Of a stretch of DNA of 64,000 bases, positions 9,426-19,136 are shown piece after piece. The translations under genes and the position numbers were made by a program. The notes under the pieces were generated by a model. The model worked only from the letters and a program-made list of their open reading frames with translations. It ran no database searches and was not told where the DNA came from. Source of the DNA: Rhodothermales bacterium (lineage in GTDB: Bacteria; Bacteroidota; Rhodothermia; Rhodothermales; VXPQ01); the NCBI GenBank assembly GCA_951812335.1, contig OX638293.1, forward strand, positions 2,439,584 through 2,503,583. The letters run 5' to 3'. The stretch's first letter is position 1; every line of letters starts with the position of its first letter.

Positions 9426-11375
9426 ATGCATCGTTCCCGTCTACTCCCTTTTCTTTTCCTCCTTTTCGGCGCGCTGCCGGTTACATTCCTTCCCGGTTGC
9501 GCCGGTACGGAACCGCGTGCAACAACCGAGCGGGCTGCTGGCGAAATACCCACCCGGCGTATAATCGCTCCCTTCGAGGTATTCAAGGCGAACGGCGACG
9601 CATACGCTTATCCTTTTCTCGGCGGATTCAACATGCCGAGACCTCAACTTCTCGATATCGATGCGGATGGAGACAATGACCTGTTCGTGCAGGAGCATCC
9701 GAACGCAATCATTTTTTTCGAGCGCAACGACACGCCGGGGCCGCTTTTATGGACCTGGCGCTCCGACAAATATGCAGGACTCGACATCGGAGAATGGTAC
9801 CGTTTCGCAGACATGGACGGAGACGGCGATTTCGACCTGCTCGCCGAGCAGCCTTTCAGTCATATGCGGTACTACAAAAACGTAGGAACGCCCCTGCGAG
9901 CCTCCTTCGTACAGGCGGCCGATACCCTTCGGGACGTAGATGGTGAACCGGTATTCTCCGACCGTCAGAACATCCCCAATATTACCGACATCGACTGCGA
10001 TGGCCTGCCGGATCTGTTCATTGGACGCATCGACGGCACCGTCATGCGGTACGAAGCCGTCGAAACCGAACCCACACCCGTATTCAGGCTACTTACAGAA
10101 AATTTTGAGGATATTCGGATTGTGGCTCAGTTTGGACAGCCTGGCATGCTCGCCCCGCCGGCCCTTCCGAATATTCCGGGAGGAGATGAAAATTTCATGA
10201 ACGAAGGGCCGTCTCCGGGAAAAGATTTCTTCGCGAAAGACACGCAAGGCCGGTCCGATCCGCTGCATGGAGCCAATACCATGACCTTTGCCGATATCGA
10301 CGGCGACGGCGACCAGGACCTGTTCTGGGGGGATTTCTTCGAGCCGGGCCTGCTGTATATCGAAAACACGGGGGGCTGCACCAGGCCTCGCCTGCGCACT
10401 ACGCCCGTTCCTTTTCCGCCCGCCGATCCGCTCCAGTCCAGCGGGTACAATGCCCCCTCTTTCGGAGATCTCGATGCCGACGGAGATATGGATCTGCTGG
10501 CAGGTGTCCTCGGGGGAGCCTTCAATCCGAACAGGACGGCGCGATCCAATCTGTATATGTACGAACAGCTCCCGGAAGAACGATTTGCGCTGCGTACGAC
10601 CCGATTCATGGACCAGATCGATGCGGGAAGCGAAAGCTATCCCGTGCTGGTCGATCTGGATGCGGACGGCGACGACGACCTGCTCGTCGCCAATAAAATC
10701 TCATCGGAAGACGGACGTACCGCCTCGCTGGCGTACTTCGAAAACGCAGACGGCGCATACCATGCAGGAGAAGCACCCGTCTTCTTTCCCGCCTATCATT
10801 ACGCGCCGGCCTTCGCAGACCTGGACGCCGACGGCGACAAGGACCTTTTGCTCGGGACATGGAACGACGGCATAGCATGGTACCGCAACGAAGGCGCCCC
10901 CGGCGCGCCGCATTTCGTTTTGAAACAGCGGGCATTTATCCGATTGACGCGCGGCAGTCACACCACGCCGGCATTGGTAGACATCGACAACGACGGCGAC
11001 CTTGACCTGTTCGTGGGCGAAACTTCCGGGACCATCAATTTCTACCGGAATGCAGGGATCCCTTCCGCCCCGGTCTTCGAGTTTGTTTCCGACGAATACG
11101 CCGGGATCGATGTCGGACGCCGCAGCGTTCCGACGTTTATCGATGCAGACCGCGACGGGGACCTGGACATGATTGTCGGAAGCGAGCACGAGGGCCTTCT
11201 GCTCTTTCGCAACCGGGGAGACCGGACCACGCCCATGTTCGGGGAAAGCGAACCGCTGCCGTACGATGTGCCCGAAACAGCAGCCCCGGCATTCGGCGAC
11301 CCGGATGGCGACGGCGCCCTCGAACTTGTGGTTGGCGGATACAGTGGCGGACTCCTTTACTTTGACGGACCGTAA
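9426..11375 (+). CDS. FG-GAP/VCBS repeat lipoprotein
   Basis: A 649-residue lipoprotein: signal MHRSRLLPFLFLLFGAL with lipobox FLPGC at about residue 25. The mature part is built from at least ten FG-GAP/VCBS-type blades with calcium-binding turns of the form DxDxDGDxD (DIDADGDNDLFV, DMDGDGDFDLL, DIDGDGDQDLF, DIDNDGDLDLFV). Such proteins form integrin-like propellers on the cell surface. The ATG directly abuts the right end of the repeat element at 9162-9425, so the leader of this gene is repeat sequence. Confidence 0.87.
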   Translation: MHRSRLLPFLFLLFGALPVTFLPGCAGTEPRATTERAAGEIPTRRIIAPFEVFKANGDAYAYPFLGGFNMPRPQLLDIDADGDNDLFVQEHPNAIIFFERNDTPGPLLWTWRSDKYAGLDIGEWYRFADMDGDGDFDLLAEQPFSHMRYYKNVGTPLRASFVQAADTLRDVDGEPVFSDRQNIPNITDIDCDGLPDLFIGRIDGTVMRYEAVETEPTPVFRLLTENFEDIRIVAQFGQPGMLAPPALPNIPGGDENFMNEGPSPGKDFFAKDTQGRSDPLHGANTMTFADIDGDGDQDLFWGDFFEPGLLYIENTGGCTRPRLRTTPVPFPPADPLQSSGYNAPSFGDLDADGDMDLLAGVLGGAFNPNRTARSNLYMYEQLPEERFALRTTRFMDQIDAGSESYPVLVDLDADGDDDLLVANKISSEDGRTASLAYFENADGAYHAGEAPVFFPAYHYAPAFADLDADGDKDLLLGTWNDGIAWYRNEGAPGAPHFVLKQRAFIRLTRGSHTTPALVDIDNDGDLDLFVGETSGTINFYRNAGIPSAPVFEFVSDEYAGIDVGRRSVPTFIDADRDGDLDMIVGSEHEGLLLFRNRGDRTTPMFGESEPLPYDVPETAAPAFGDPDGDGALELVVGGYSGGLLYFDGP

Positions 11376-11449
11376 CCTTCACATCAGGGCGGGTGTCCGC
11401 AACGACCCGCTGTCGAACACCAACAGGCTTCCGTACACACAGTAGCCCC

Positions 11450-12658
11450 GTGAAAACTTTTATTTCGTTTACGGAAGCGCGGGACATCGTGCTGGATCAT
11501 CTCCCCGGTCCACGTGAAGACGCCATAGCCCTCGATATGGCCCTTGGAAAGACACTGGGCCAACCCATTGTCGCCGCCGAAAACATTCCTCCGTTCGACA
11601 ACTCGGCGATGGACGGTTTTGCCGTACGGGCGCAGGATGTGCCTGCACCGGGCATATGTCTGCCGCTCGCCGGCGAAATCTCCGCAGGCTGCAGCGATAC
11701 CCATCCCCTTGCGCCGGGCGCCTGTGTCCGCATCATGACGGGCGCTCCTTTGCCGGAAGGAGCAGACGCTGTACTCCCTGTCGAGGTCGCAGAACCGCAC
11801 CCTGCGGAAAACTCCATAATATTCCTCAAGGCGGCAATCCCGGGCGATCATGTACGGCCAGCCGGACAGGACATGCCCCGGGGACGTACAGTACTGGAAG
11901 CGGGAAACGTATTAGGACCTGCCGACATTGCCGTGCTCGCCTCTCTGGGACAGGTGCAGGTCCCGATTGCACGCATGCCCGCCGTATCGATCGTTACCAC
12001 AGGCAACGAACTGATCGAACCGTCCGAATCGCTGCGTCACGGCAAGATACGCAACGCGAACGGCCCGACGCTGGCAGCGCAAATCGCTACGGCGGGCGGA
12101 CAATTATATGGTCGATTTCACGCCCCGGACACGCGGGAAGACGTCCGAAGCGCGCTCGAAGCCGCCTGCAAGGGCGACATGCTGGTCATATCGGGAGGCG
12201 TTTCTGTGGGGGACTACGACTTCGTGAAGGATGTATTGGAAGATATGGGCCTGTCCATGCTGTTCTGGCGGGTGCGGCAACGGCCCGGCAAACCCCTCGT
12301 CTTCGGGCTGCTGGGAGATATCCCCGTCTTCGGGCTGCCCGGCAATCCGGTTTCCTCCGCGGTCTGCTTCGAGGCGTACGTGCGCCCTGCTCTTGCCAGC
12401 ATGTTGGGGCGAAAAAACATGTTGCCCCGACTCGAACCCGCTATGCTGGGCAAGGACATTCCCAAAAAGCGGGGGCTTCACCATTTCGTGCCGGGACAAG
12501 CCCGGTGGGTGGACCGCACGCTGACCGTAGTACCTGCGGGGCCACAAGGATCCCATATCGTCTCGTCGCTGGCTTTGGCGGACGGCCTCATTCACCTTCC
12601 GGAAGCGCTCGACGGAGCGCCTGCAGGCATGTCCGTTTCTTTTGAACGCCTGCGTTAG
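11450..12658 (+). CDS. moeA: Molybdopterin molybdenumtransferase MoeA
   Basis: Inserts molybdate into adenylated molybdopterin in the last step of molybdenum-cofactor synthesis. Visible landmarks are PPFDNSAMDGFAV, GAPLPEGADAVLPVE, SIVTTGNEL, the MoCF-type loop ISGGVSVGDYDFVKD and FGLPGNPVSS. GTG at 11450 gives MKTFISFTEARDIVLDHL, a typical MoeA N-terminus, and 402 residues, the normal length. A GTG 19 codons earlier is less likely. It is convergent with moaA, 71 bp apart, so the cofactor genes are adjacent but not co-transcribed. Confidence 0.95.
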   Translation: MKTFISFTEARDIVLDHLPGPREDAIALDMALGKTLGQPIVAAENIPPFDNSAMDGFAVRAQDVPAPGICLPLAGEISAGCSDTHPLAPGACVRIMTGAPLPEGADAVLPVEVAEPHPAENSIIFLKAAIPGDHVRPAGQDMPRGRTVLEAGNVLGPADIAVLASLGQVQVPIARMPAVSIVTTGNELIEPSESLRHGKIRNANGPTLAAQIATAGGQLYGRFHAPDTREDVRSALEAACKGDMLVISGGVSVGDYDFVKDVLEDMGLSMLFWRVRQRPGKPLVFGLLGDIPVFGLPGNPVSSAVCFEAYVRPALASMLGRKNMLPRLEPAMLGKDIPKKRGLHHFVPGQARWVDRTLTVVPAGPQGSHIVSSLALADGLIHLPEALDGAPAGMSVSFERLR

Positions 12659-12729
12659 TCACCCCCTGAAAGCATGCAACAGGGAGGTTTCGTTGGGCCA
12701 GCGCAGGCCCGGGCCACGCAACTTGCCGC

Positions 12730-13710
12730 CTATCCCCCGATCAGGATCATGGGGCGGTTTTCCTGATCCACCAACTGGAGCATACCTGCGTGCGCGGCTT
12801 TCTTCCGCAACACAGCGCCTCGTATCGCCTCTTCCAGCTCCCGATCCGAGGCCCCGCCCCGGAGCAAATCGCGCAGACTGACCTCGGTATGCCCGAAAAG
12901 GCATACCTTGAAAGACCCGTCGGCGGTAAGACGGAGCCGATTGCATGTCCCGCAGAATTTTTCGCTCATCGACGCTATAAACCCTACCGTGCCCCGGTAC
13001 CCGGGGACGCGCCAGGTTTTCGACGTGGCATGCGGTCCGTCTTCCGATCGAACCAGTCCGAAATGAACCATGCGGATGCGCTCCAGCATGTCCGCATACG
13101 GAACAAACCCGTTCTCGGACCAGCCATTGCCTTGAAAAGGCATGTATTCGATGAACCGGACCCCGATCGGGGCGTCTCGCGTCAGCTCCACAAAGTCGAG
13201 TATCTCGTCGTCGTTCACCCCGCGCATTACCACGCAATTCACCTTCACCGGGCTGTAGCCGTACGCAATCGCCAGATCGATGGCTTGCAATACCTCCTCG
13301 AGTCCCTTGCGCCGGGTAATGGTTTCAAATCTTTCCGGTACGAGGGTATCCAGGCTGATATTGATCGCATTGACCCCGGCGGCGTGGAGACGGGGCAGTT
13401 TCTTCGGCAACAGCATGCCGTTCGTGGTAAGAGCCAGCGTCTTGAGCCCAGGCAGGCGCCCCAGCTTCTCCGCCAGATCTTCCATATGCTTGCGTACAAG
13501 CGGCTCGCCGCCCGTCAGTCGAATTTTATCGACGCCATGGCAAACGAAAATGCGTGCGAGTCGTTCGATCTCCTCGAAAGTGAGCAATTCACTTCGGGGC
13601 GAAAGGTCTACCCCTTCCTCCGGCATACAATACCGGCAGCGCAAGTTGCACCGCTCCGTAATGGAAATGCGAAGACAGGTATGCTGGCGTCCGAAGCGAT
13701 CGGTGAACAT
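12730..13710 (-). CDS. moaA: GTP 3',8-cyclase MoaA
   Basis: Radical-SAM enzyme that converts GTP to 3',8-cyclo-GTP, the first step of molybdopterin synthesis. The SAM-cluster motif CNLRCRYC is at about residues 21-28, followed by TGGEPLVR. The C-terminal second cluster motif is CGTCNRLRL with a later Cys in FKVCLFG. The chain ends in the conserved Gly-Gly pair needed for activity. At 326 residues it is normal length. It is divergent from the MATE gene and convergent with moeA. The other moa/mod genes are not in this window. Confidence 0.96.
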   Translation of the reverse strand: MFTDRFGRQHTCLRISITERCNLRCRYCMPEEGVDLSPRSELLTFEEIERLARIFVCHGVDKIRLTGGEPLVRKHMEDLAEKLGRLPGLKTLALTTNGMLLPKKLPRLHAAGVNAINISLDTLVPERFETITRRKGLEEVLQAIDLAIAYGYSPVKVNCVVMRGVNDDEILDFVELTRDAPIGVRFIEYMPFQGNGWSENGFVPYADMLERIRMVHFGLVRSEDGPHATSKTWRVPGYRGTVGFIASMSEKFCGTCNRLRLTADGSFKVCLFGHTEVSLRDLLRGGASDRELEEAIRGAVLRKKAAHAGMLQLVDQENRPMILIGG

Positions 13711-13790
13711 GACGAAGAAGAATAAACGAGCATCCCTGCGTACAAAATCAAACGTTCCGGCACCGGTTTCGATCCGGAGGCAACCACTCC

Positions 13791-15218
13791 TTGTCCCCTA
13801 AAAAACCCTCTCTTGCTAATCTGCCCGGACGTCCCGGCACCTGGGGACGCGCCGCACTCGAAGCCATTCGCGGAACGCATCGGGACTTCACGTCCGGCAG
13901 CCTCGTACGCGCCGTCGTGCTGCTGTCCATTCCGATGGTGCTGGAGATGCTTATGCAATCCGTCTTCGAGTTTGCTGACATTTTCTTTGTCAGCCGGCTG
14001 GGAGCGGATGCCGTGGCGGCAGTGGGCATCGGCGCCTCGTTGCTGATTTTCGTGTTCGCCACGGGCATTGGCCTCAGCATGGCGGTCACTGCCATGGTAG
14101 CCCGGCGAATCGGGGAAAAGAATCCCGAAGCGGCATCCGCCGCTGCCTGGCAAGCCATCATTGCGGGAATCGCTGTTTCCATCCCGTTTTCCGTGGTCGG
14201 CATCTGGTTCGCCCCCGATATGCTTCGCCTCATGGGCGCCGCGGAGGAGGTTGTGGAATACGGCGCCACGTACGTCGCCATCCTCTTCGGCAGTAACATC
14301 ACCATCCTGCTTCTTTTTCTCATCAACGCCATTTTCAGGGGAGCCGGCGACGCCGTATTCGCTATGCGGGCGCTGGCCATCGCAAATCTTCTGAACATTG
14401 CGCTCGACCCCTTATTCATATTCGGCCTGGGACCCATTCCTGCTATGGGCATCACCGGGGCTGCCATCGCTACGGCTATTTCACGAGCCACAGGCATCGC
14501 CTATCAACTCCTTGTGCTGTTTCGGGGCAGCGGACGATTGACGATACGGCGCAAGGCGATACACATGAACGCGAACCTTTTGCGCCGCATGCTGAAAATT
14601 TCCGGACCGGGCATCGTGCAATACCTGGTCGCTTCAGCCAGTTGGATCGCTATCATACGCCTTGTAGCGGTATTCGGCAGCGAGGCGGTAGCGGGGTATA
14701 CGATCGGGATACGTGTCGTCATCTTCGCCATTCTGCCCGCATGGGGCATGGCCAACGCAGCCGCCACGCTGACCGGGCAAAACCTCGGCGCCGGGCAGCC
14801 TGACCGGGCTGCGCGATCCGTGTGGATTACCGCCGGCGCCAGCGCGTCCATTCTTGCGCTGGCGGGGGTCGGCATGATCATGACATCCGGCAGCATCATG
14901 CGCCTTTTCACCGATCAACCCGAGGTGATCGGGGTCGGGGCATTGCTCTTGCGCTATCTCGGCGGCAGCTATCCCTTCCTCGCTCTCGGCATGACCATGC
15001 TACAGGCCTTCAACGGAGCCGGGGATACCCTTACGCCTACATGGATCAACTTCTTCTGCGGATGGCTCTTCCAGATTCCCGCGGCGTTGTTCCTCGCACA
15101 TATACTAAACCTGGGAACGGAAGGCATTTTCATAGGCGTTGCAGCTACCCAGGTATTGTATGCTGCCGTGGGCATCGCATGGTTCCGCCGCGGGCGCTGG
15201 AAACTGAAGGTGGTGTAA
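13791..15218 (+). CDS. MATE family multidrug/Na+ efflux transporter
   Basis: A 475-residue polytopic inner-membrane protein of the MATE family, which exports organic cations or drugs in exchange for Na+ or H+. Twelve hydrophobic segments can be traced, with typical repeats LSIPMVLEMLMQSVFEFAD and INAIFRGAGDAVFAM, and the second half starting KISGPGIVQYLVAS. The frame opens with TTG at 13791, preceded by GGAGG ending 10 bp upstream, which supports this start. Substrate cannot be told from sequence. Confidence 0.92.
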   Translation: MSPKKPSLANLPGRPGTWGRAALEAIRGTHRDFTSGSLVRAVVLLSIPMVLEMLMQSVFEFADIFFVSRLGADAVAAVGIGASLLIFVFATGIGLSMAVTAMVARRIGEKNPEAASAAAWQAIIAGIAVSIPFSVVGIWFAPDMLRLMGAAEEVVEYGATYVAILFGSNITILLLFLINAIFRGAGDAVFAMRALAIANLLNIALDPLFIFGLGPIPAMGITGAAIATAISRATGIAYQLLVLFRGSGRLTIRRKAIHMNANLLRRMLKISGPGIVQYLVASASWIAIIRLVAVFGSEAVAGYTIGIRVVIFAILPAWGMANAAATLTGQNLGAGQPDRAARSVWITAGASASILALAGVGMIMTSGSIMRLFTDQPEVIGVGALLLRYLGGSYPFLALGMTMLQAFNGAGDTLTPTWINFFCGWLFQIPAALFLAHILNLGTEGIFIGVAATQVLYAAVGIAWFRRGRWKLKVV

Positions 15219-15344
15219 CAAAAAAATCTCGGGCTGTGGAATGACGAACGGGTACAGGGAGTCCAATGGCCAAAAGCCACCGGAAACCTGGAAACGATGC
15301 GGCTTCGCACCCTAAACTCCTTCATCACCATACAGTGTTCTATA

Positions 15345-15818
15345 ATGAAACGCTTTCTTCACATCCTGACGGGCATGGCGACTATGGCGACCTGCCTCTT
15401 GTTTGCCACCCCTTCGCTTGCCCAGGACAACGCCGTCCGGGACTCCACGGCAAAAAAATCCGCTTCGGACCATATGGAGCGCAGCATCGAACGGATGACC
15501 GAACGACTCGACCTGACAGACGAGCAAGCCGCCTCGGTGAAGGCCATCCTTTCAGAACACAGAGAATCGCTCGAGGAACTCGGAGAACGGCGACGCGCTT
15601 TGCAAGACGAACTGAAAAATTCCCTCGGAGAAGTCTTGACCGAAGAGCAAATGGAAAAGATGGGCAAGCGTATGTCCGGGGACAAAAACAGGAAAGGCAA
15701 AGCCATGAAAGGCAAACGCGGCGGAGATCGGGATCGAGGCAAGCGCATGCGCGGCGGACGCCGGGGTGACGGTGGACACGGGGGCGACAGAGAACGCGGA
15801 GGCGGGCGCCGGCGATAA
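15345..15818 (+). CDS. Small periplasmic LTxxQ-like protein with Arg/Gly-rich tail
   Basis: A 157-residue exported protein. The ATG at 15345 begins MKRFLHILTGM, and cleavage is expected after LAQ. The central helical part contains LDLTDEQAASVKAIL and LTEEQMEKMG, resembling the LTxxQ motif of Spy/CpxP-type periplasmic proteins that bind misfolded proteins or metals. The last 45 residues are almost all Lys, Arg, Gly and Asp (KGKRGGDRDRGKRMRGG), a low-complexity tail not usual in Spy. Role inferred only: envelope stress or polyanion binding. Confidence 0.7.
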   Translation: MKRFLHILTGMATMATCLLFATPSLAQDNAVRDSTAKKSASDHMERSIERMTERLDLTDEQAASVKAILSEHRESLEELGERRRALQDELKNSLGEVLTEEQMEKMGKRMSGDKNRKGKAMKGKRGGDRDRGKRMRGGRRGDGGHGGDRERGGGRRR

Positions 15819-15956
15819 CGCACCCGGCGGAACCCGGAGGCGGTTCGGGTTGATTGGACGGATTTCGGCGGAATTCAAGGTGTAGTGTTGCGACCTTGTT
15901 CCGACCCGATCAGCCGGACGAGACCCATGCCGAGACGCACATGCAGAACCCGGAAG

Positions 15957-16009
15957 CGCCGGAGCGGTACGAATGGTTTGGCAACCGTTCGTACCGCCCG
16001 GCGTTTTTT
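15957..16009 (+). terminator. Strong Rho-independent terminator
   Basis: A long stem: 15957-15962 pairs with 15998-16003, and after a one-base bulge 15964-15978 pairs with 15983-15997 (one G-T pair), with a 4-nt loop. A run of six T follows. It lies about 140 bp after the LTxxQ-like gene and 28 bp before the next ATG, so it separates the two transcription units. Confidence 0.88.
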
Positions 16010-16036
16010 ATAGATACGCCACACTCGCAACACGCC

Positions 16037-16813
16037 ATGCACGTCCTCTTTACGCCTAAACAAACATTCACCCTCACCGCACTGGCCGCTGTGCTACTCA
16101 CAGGATGCGGCGCCGCCGCCCCGCTAACGAGTTCCACACCCGGCAAGCCGGTCGTCGTGGACGCTCAACTGAACGAATGGGGCGGCAAACTGAAAACGCT
16201 CAGTAGCAAAGACGGCCTGCTGACCGGCATACAGAACGACGACGATTACCTGTACCTGTCGCTCAGCACAAGAAATGTGGAGAGTATCGGAAGCATCATG
16301 CGCGCAGGATTGATTATCTGGGTTGATGCTGCCGGCGGCAAGGAGAAAACATTCGGCATTCGTTTTCCGCTTGGTCTATCCATGGATGAAACCGGCGATC
16401 GCCGCCTCGGCCAAGGGGCGGCAGCCGACCGCGTTCGCATCGAGCGCTCAACCCGGGAAGTAGAAATCATCGGGGCAGACGGACAGGCAATCCGCAGGCG
16501 CAAAGACTCCATTCCAGGTATTTCCGCAGCGGTCGAAGCAGACCAGGGCGTACTGACCTACGAAATCCAGCTCCCGCTTGCGCACACCGATGGGGTGTTG
16601 TATGCTATCGGGACAAAACCGGGCCAGAAAATAGGGGTCGGCATTGCTACCCCGGACGATTTCGTCGTCAATGCAGCGCAGCAACCCGGTTTCGGGGGGT
16701 TGCCGGGTGGACGCATGGCCAGTGCAGAAGGGCGGGGATACCGGGGAGTTCCTCCAAGGGGTTTCGGCATCAGCACGTTCAAGGAATGGATGCTTGTAAC
16801 ACTGGCCGAATAG
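16037..16813 (+). CDS. Putative lipoprotein with CBM9-like domain
   Basis: A 258-residue lipoprotein. ATG at 16037, directly after the terminator, gives a signal peptide with lipobox LLTGC near residue 21. The start of the mature part (KPVVVDAQLNEWGGKL, then DDDYLYLSLS) is the pattern of carbohydrate-binding family 9-like domains, which often stand alone in lipoproteins. The C-terminus is Gly/Arg-rich (GFGGLPGGRMASAEGRG). Specific function unknown. Confidence 0.65.
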   Translation: MHVLFTPKQTFTLTALAAVLLTGCGAAAPLTSSTPGKPVVVDAQLNEWGGKLKTLSSKDGLLTGIQNDDDYLYLSLSTRNVESIGSIMRAGLIIWVDAAGGKEKTFGIRFPLGLSMDETGDRRLGQGAAADRVRIERSTREVEIIGADGQAIRRRKDSIPGISAAVEADQGVLTYEIQLPLAHTDGVLYAIGTKPGQKIGVGIATPDDFVVNAAQQPGFGGLPGGRMASAEGRGYRGVPPRGFGISTFKEWMLVTLAE

Positions 16814-16862
16814 CGCACTATACATCGATTTTCATCGACTTTCGGGGCGCCTGCCTGCACGC

Positions 16863-17933
16863 ATGACCACACACCTCCTCTTAACGCTCTGCAGGTCTCC
16901 GCACCTGTCGCGCATAGCATCCTGCGTAGTACTCGGTATAATCTTTCTGGCGTCCCGCCCGGCGTTCGCGCAGCAAATCCCTGACGTTATCGCCGATGTC
17001 GGAGCGGAATATGCCAAATTGTACCTCCAGCCCTTTGTGAACGCCTTCGGGGCAGATATCAACGCCGGACTGATCCACACCGCTAAAGTGGGTGGCGGGG
17101 CTCTTCCCTTCGACCTGTTCCTCGGCATCAAGGTGATGGGCGCCCTGATCCCCGATACGGACCGGACCCTCGATATCGCATACGAAACCTCCTATACATT
17201 CCACGCTCCCGACGGCAACCGGTACAACCTGCCCGTAACCTTCCGGATAAACGACGGCCCCACCGTATTCGGCGACACGTCGCCGGGAATCGTCACGGGA
17301 AATATCCGACAAACGGTGCATCCTGGTGCGGATGGACTCGACAACACCCCCGACGACATCGTCATTGACAGTACACTTTCATTCAACGTGCTACCGGGTC
17401 TGTACGACGGATCGATCGCCCCCCTCGCTATACCGCAACTCGGCATCGGCTCATTGGCGGGCACAGACCTCATCGCTCGCTACCTTCCCCGTGTCCGCCA
17501 CGAAAACTACGGGGGTCTCGAATTTGTCGGCATCGGACTTCGTCACAGCGTCGACCGCTATATACCGGGCCTGCCTTTCCGGATCGCCGCTCACTTCATG
17601 ATGCAACGCCTTTCGATCACGAACACGGACAGTGAAGAAATCCTCAAGACCTCCTCGCTGGCTGCCGGTCTTGCACTTAGCAAAACGTTCGTCTTCCTGA
17701 CATTGTACGCAGGAATACAAACGGAAGAGACCACCGTGAATGTGGATTACACGTTTCGAGAAGAGCTATCGGCGGCTGAAGGCGAGAATATCTCCTTCGA
17801 ACTGACGGGAGATACGACCCTGCGGGGCATGGCGGGCGCCTCCCTAAAACTCGGCCCATTCCTCGTGAACGTGGAAGCAAGCCAGGGTAACCGCAGAACC
17901 GTGCTCGCCGCCGGCGTAGGTCTTGCCCTGTAA
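16863..17933 (+). CDS. DUF6588-like outer-membrane protein
   Basis: A 356-residue exported protein (signal ending AFAQ). It resembles the DUF6588 family of Bacteroidota: an N-terminal segment VGAEYAKLYLQPFVNAFGAD followed by alternating hydrophobic beta strands with small loops, ending in a strand-like LAAGVGLAL typical of an outer-membrane beta-barrel. The function of the family is unknown. It starts 49 bp after the preceding lipoprotein gene, so the two may be co-transcribed. Confidence 0.7.
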   Translation: MTTHLLLTLCRSPHLSRIASCVVLGIIFLASRPAFAQQIPDVIADVGAEYAKLYLQPFVNAFGADINAGLIHTAKVGGGALPFDLFLGIKVMGALIPDTDRTLDIAYETSYTFHAPDGNRYNLPVTFRINDGPTVFGDTSPGIVTGNIRQTVHPGADGLDNTPDDIVIDSTLSFNVLPGLYDGSIAPLAIPQLGIGSLAGTDLIARYLPRVRHENYGGLEFVGIGLRHSVDRYIPGLPFRIAAHFMMQRLSITNTDSEEILKTSSLAAGLALSKTFVFLTLYAGIQTEETTVNVDYTFREELSAAEGENISFELTGDTTLRGMAGASLKLGPFLVNVEASQGNRRTVLAAGVGLAL

Positions 17934-17998
17934 CGCCAGGCTCCCCCCGTATCCGGAACCGGGAAACCGTGACGCAGGACCAAAAGCGAGTGTGGCGC

Positions 17999-18921
17999 CC
18001 AGACGAGCGATCAACTTCCCGGCACGACAGCATATACAGTGCCCGCCTCTACGTACACTATCGACATACCAGGCCGGAAACGCGAGAAACGCCCACAGCG
18101 AATCCCCCTTACAGTCCTGCAGCGCTGCATGCGGCGGCAATTCTGTTCGATATACTCTTCGTGGTCATAGGGAAAATACGCTCTTCGGCATCGTCGACAC
18201 TTCCCTCTCGACCCTGAGGCGAACGTATCGCCCTCAAGGCCCTGACCGTATCCCTGGTCAGATATCCGGTGTACCCGATCTTATTGGCCTTGCGGGGAGC
18301 CACGGTCAACAAAGCGGTTTCATCGGGCAACCATGCGATCGAACCCCATGTGATACGAATTACCTCATATCTGCACAATGCACAATCGCGCATAACGGAT
18401 ATAAGAGCAATATCCGCTTTCCCGCGCCTGAGCGCATATTCTTTCGTTTCCGTCCGCCCACTCTTGCCAACGCGAACAACGCATGCCGTTGCCTTGATTC
18501 GCGCGAATTGCTCCTGGGTCAACGAGTTGATTCGATTGATAGGTCGTCTTCTTTCGCGTACCGCGTATGTAAGATCGCGCATGGTATCCTGCACATTTCG
18601 GTCCTCCGTCGGATCTGCGCAAACTTTGTATACGCCGGCGGCGCGTTGCGCTACCTGCCTTGCTTCAACGTGCGCTGCCTTGATGGCCGAATAGTCTACC
18701 CGGATCGTACCCGACGACTTGCCGGCAAAGGCGCGTTGCCTGAGATACCTTGTCACCATATCCGCACTCGCCGGAAGCGAGGGAATACCTTGCCCGTCGC
18801 AAAAACGAACAAACCCCCTCCAGGCGCTCGCGTACGTTTTGAAGGTTCCAGTAGATATGGACCTTCGCTTATCCGAAACCACAGAAAAAGGCGACAAGCC
18901 TTGCGACGACAGAAGAAACAT
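17999..18921 (-). pseudogene. Degenerate phage-type tyrosine recombinase
   Basis: The open part (18109-18921, 270 codons) has the SAM-like core-binding domain (TFKTYASAWRGFVRFC, DMVTRYLRQRA) and the first catalytic region (LISVMRDCALCRYEVIRITW), then stops at AAACSAAGL. In the -1 frame the protein continues as KGDSLWAFL, which looks like a decayed box II (GDSLRVG type, Arg to Trp). After an apparent deletion comes PAWYVDSV with a candidate catalytic Tyr and a final IARLG. Frameshift, lost Arg and deletion together make it inactive. It points to a past integration event between 17.9 and 19.1 kb. Confidence 0.75.
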
Positions 18922-19136
18922 ACAGCAGGATGCACAGGAGAATGTTACGGCTCGATTCGAGGAAACGCTTTTGCGTTTACTCTTGCCGGAAACACTCGAA
19001 TGGAAAGAATCCCGTCCCGTCGATTCCGGGCAAAAAACGTTTCCATAACAAGGATCACTGCATTTGCTATAAATCCACGCAGTTGCTCGTGAGAGGAATT
19101 GCGGCGATCCGGGAGGAAGAAGAAAGAAGCTCTCTC

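Noticed and set aside
9226-9564. A 112-codon plus-strand frame running through the repeat element into the lipoprotein gene
   Set aside because: It lies in the wrong frame over the lipoprotein start and over repeat DNA that also occurs in frame-breaking shorter copies.
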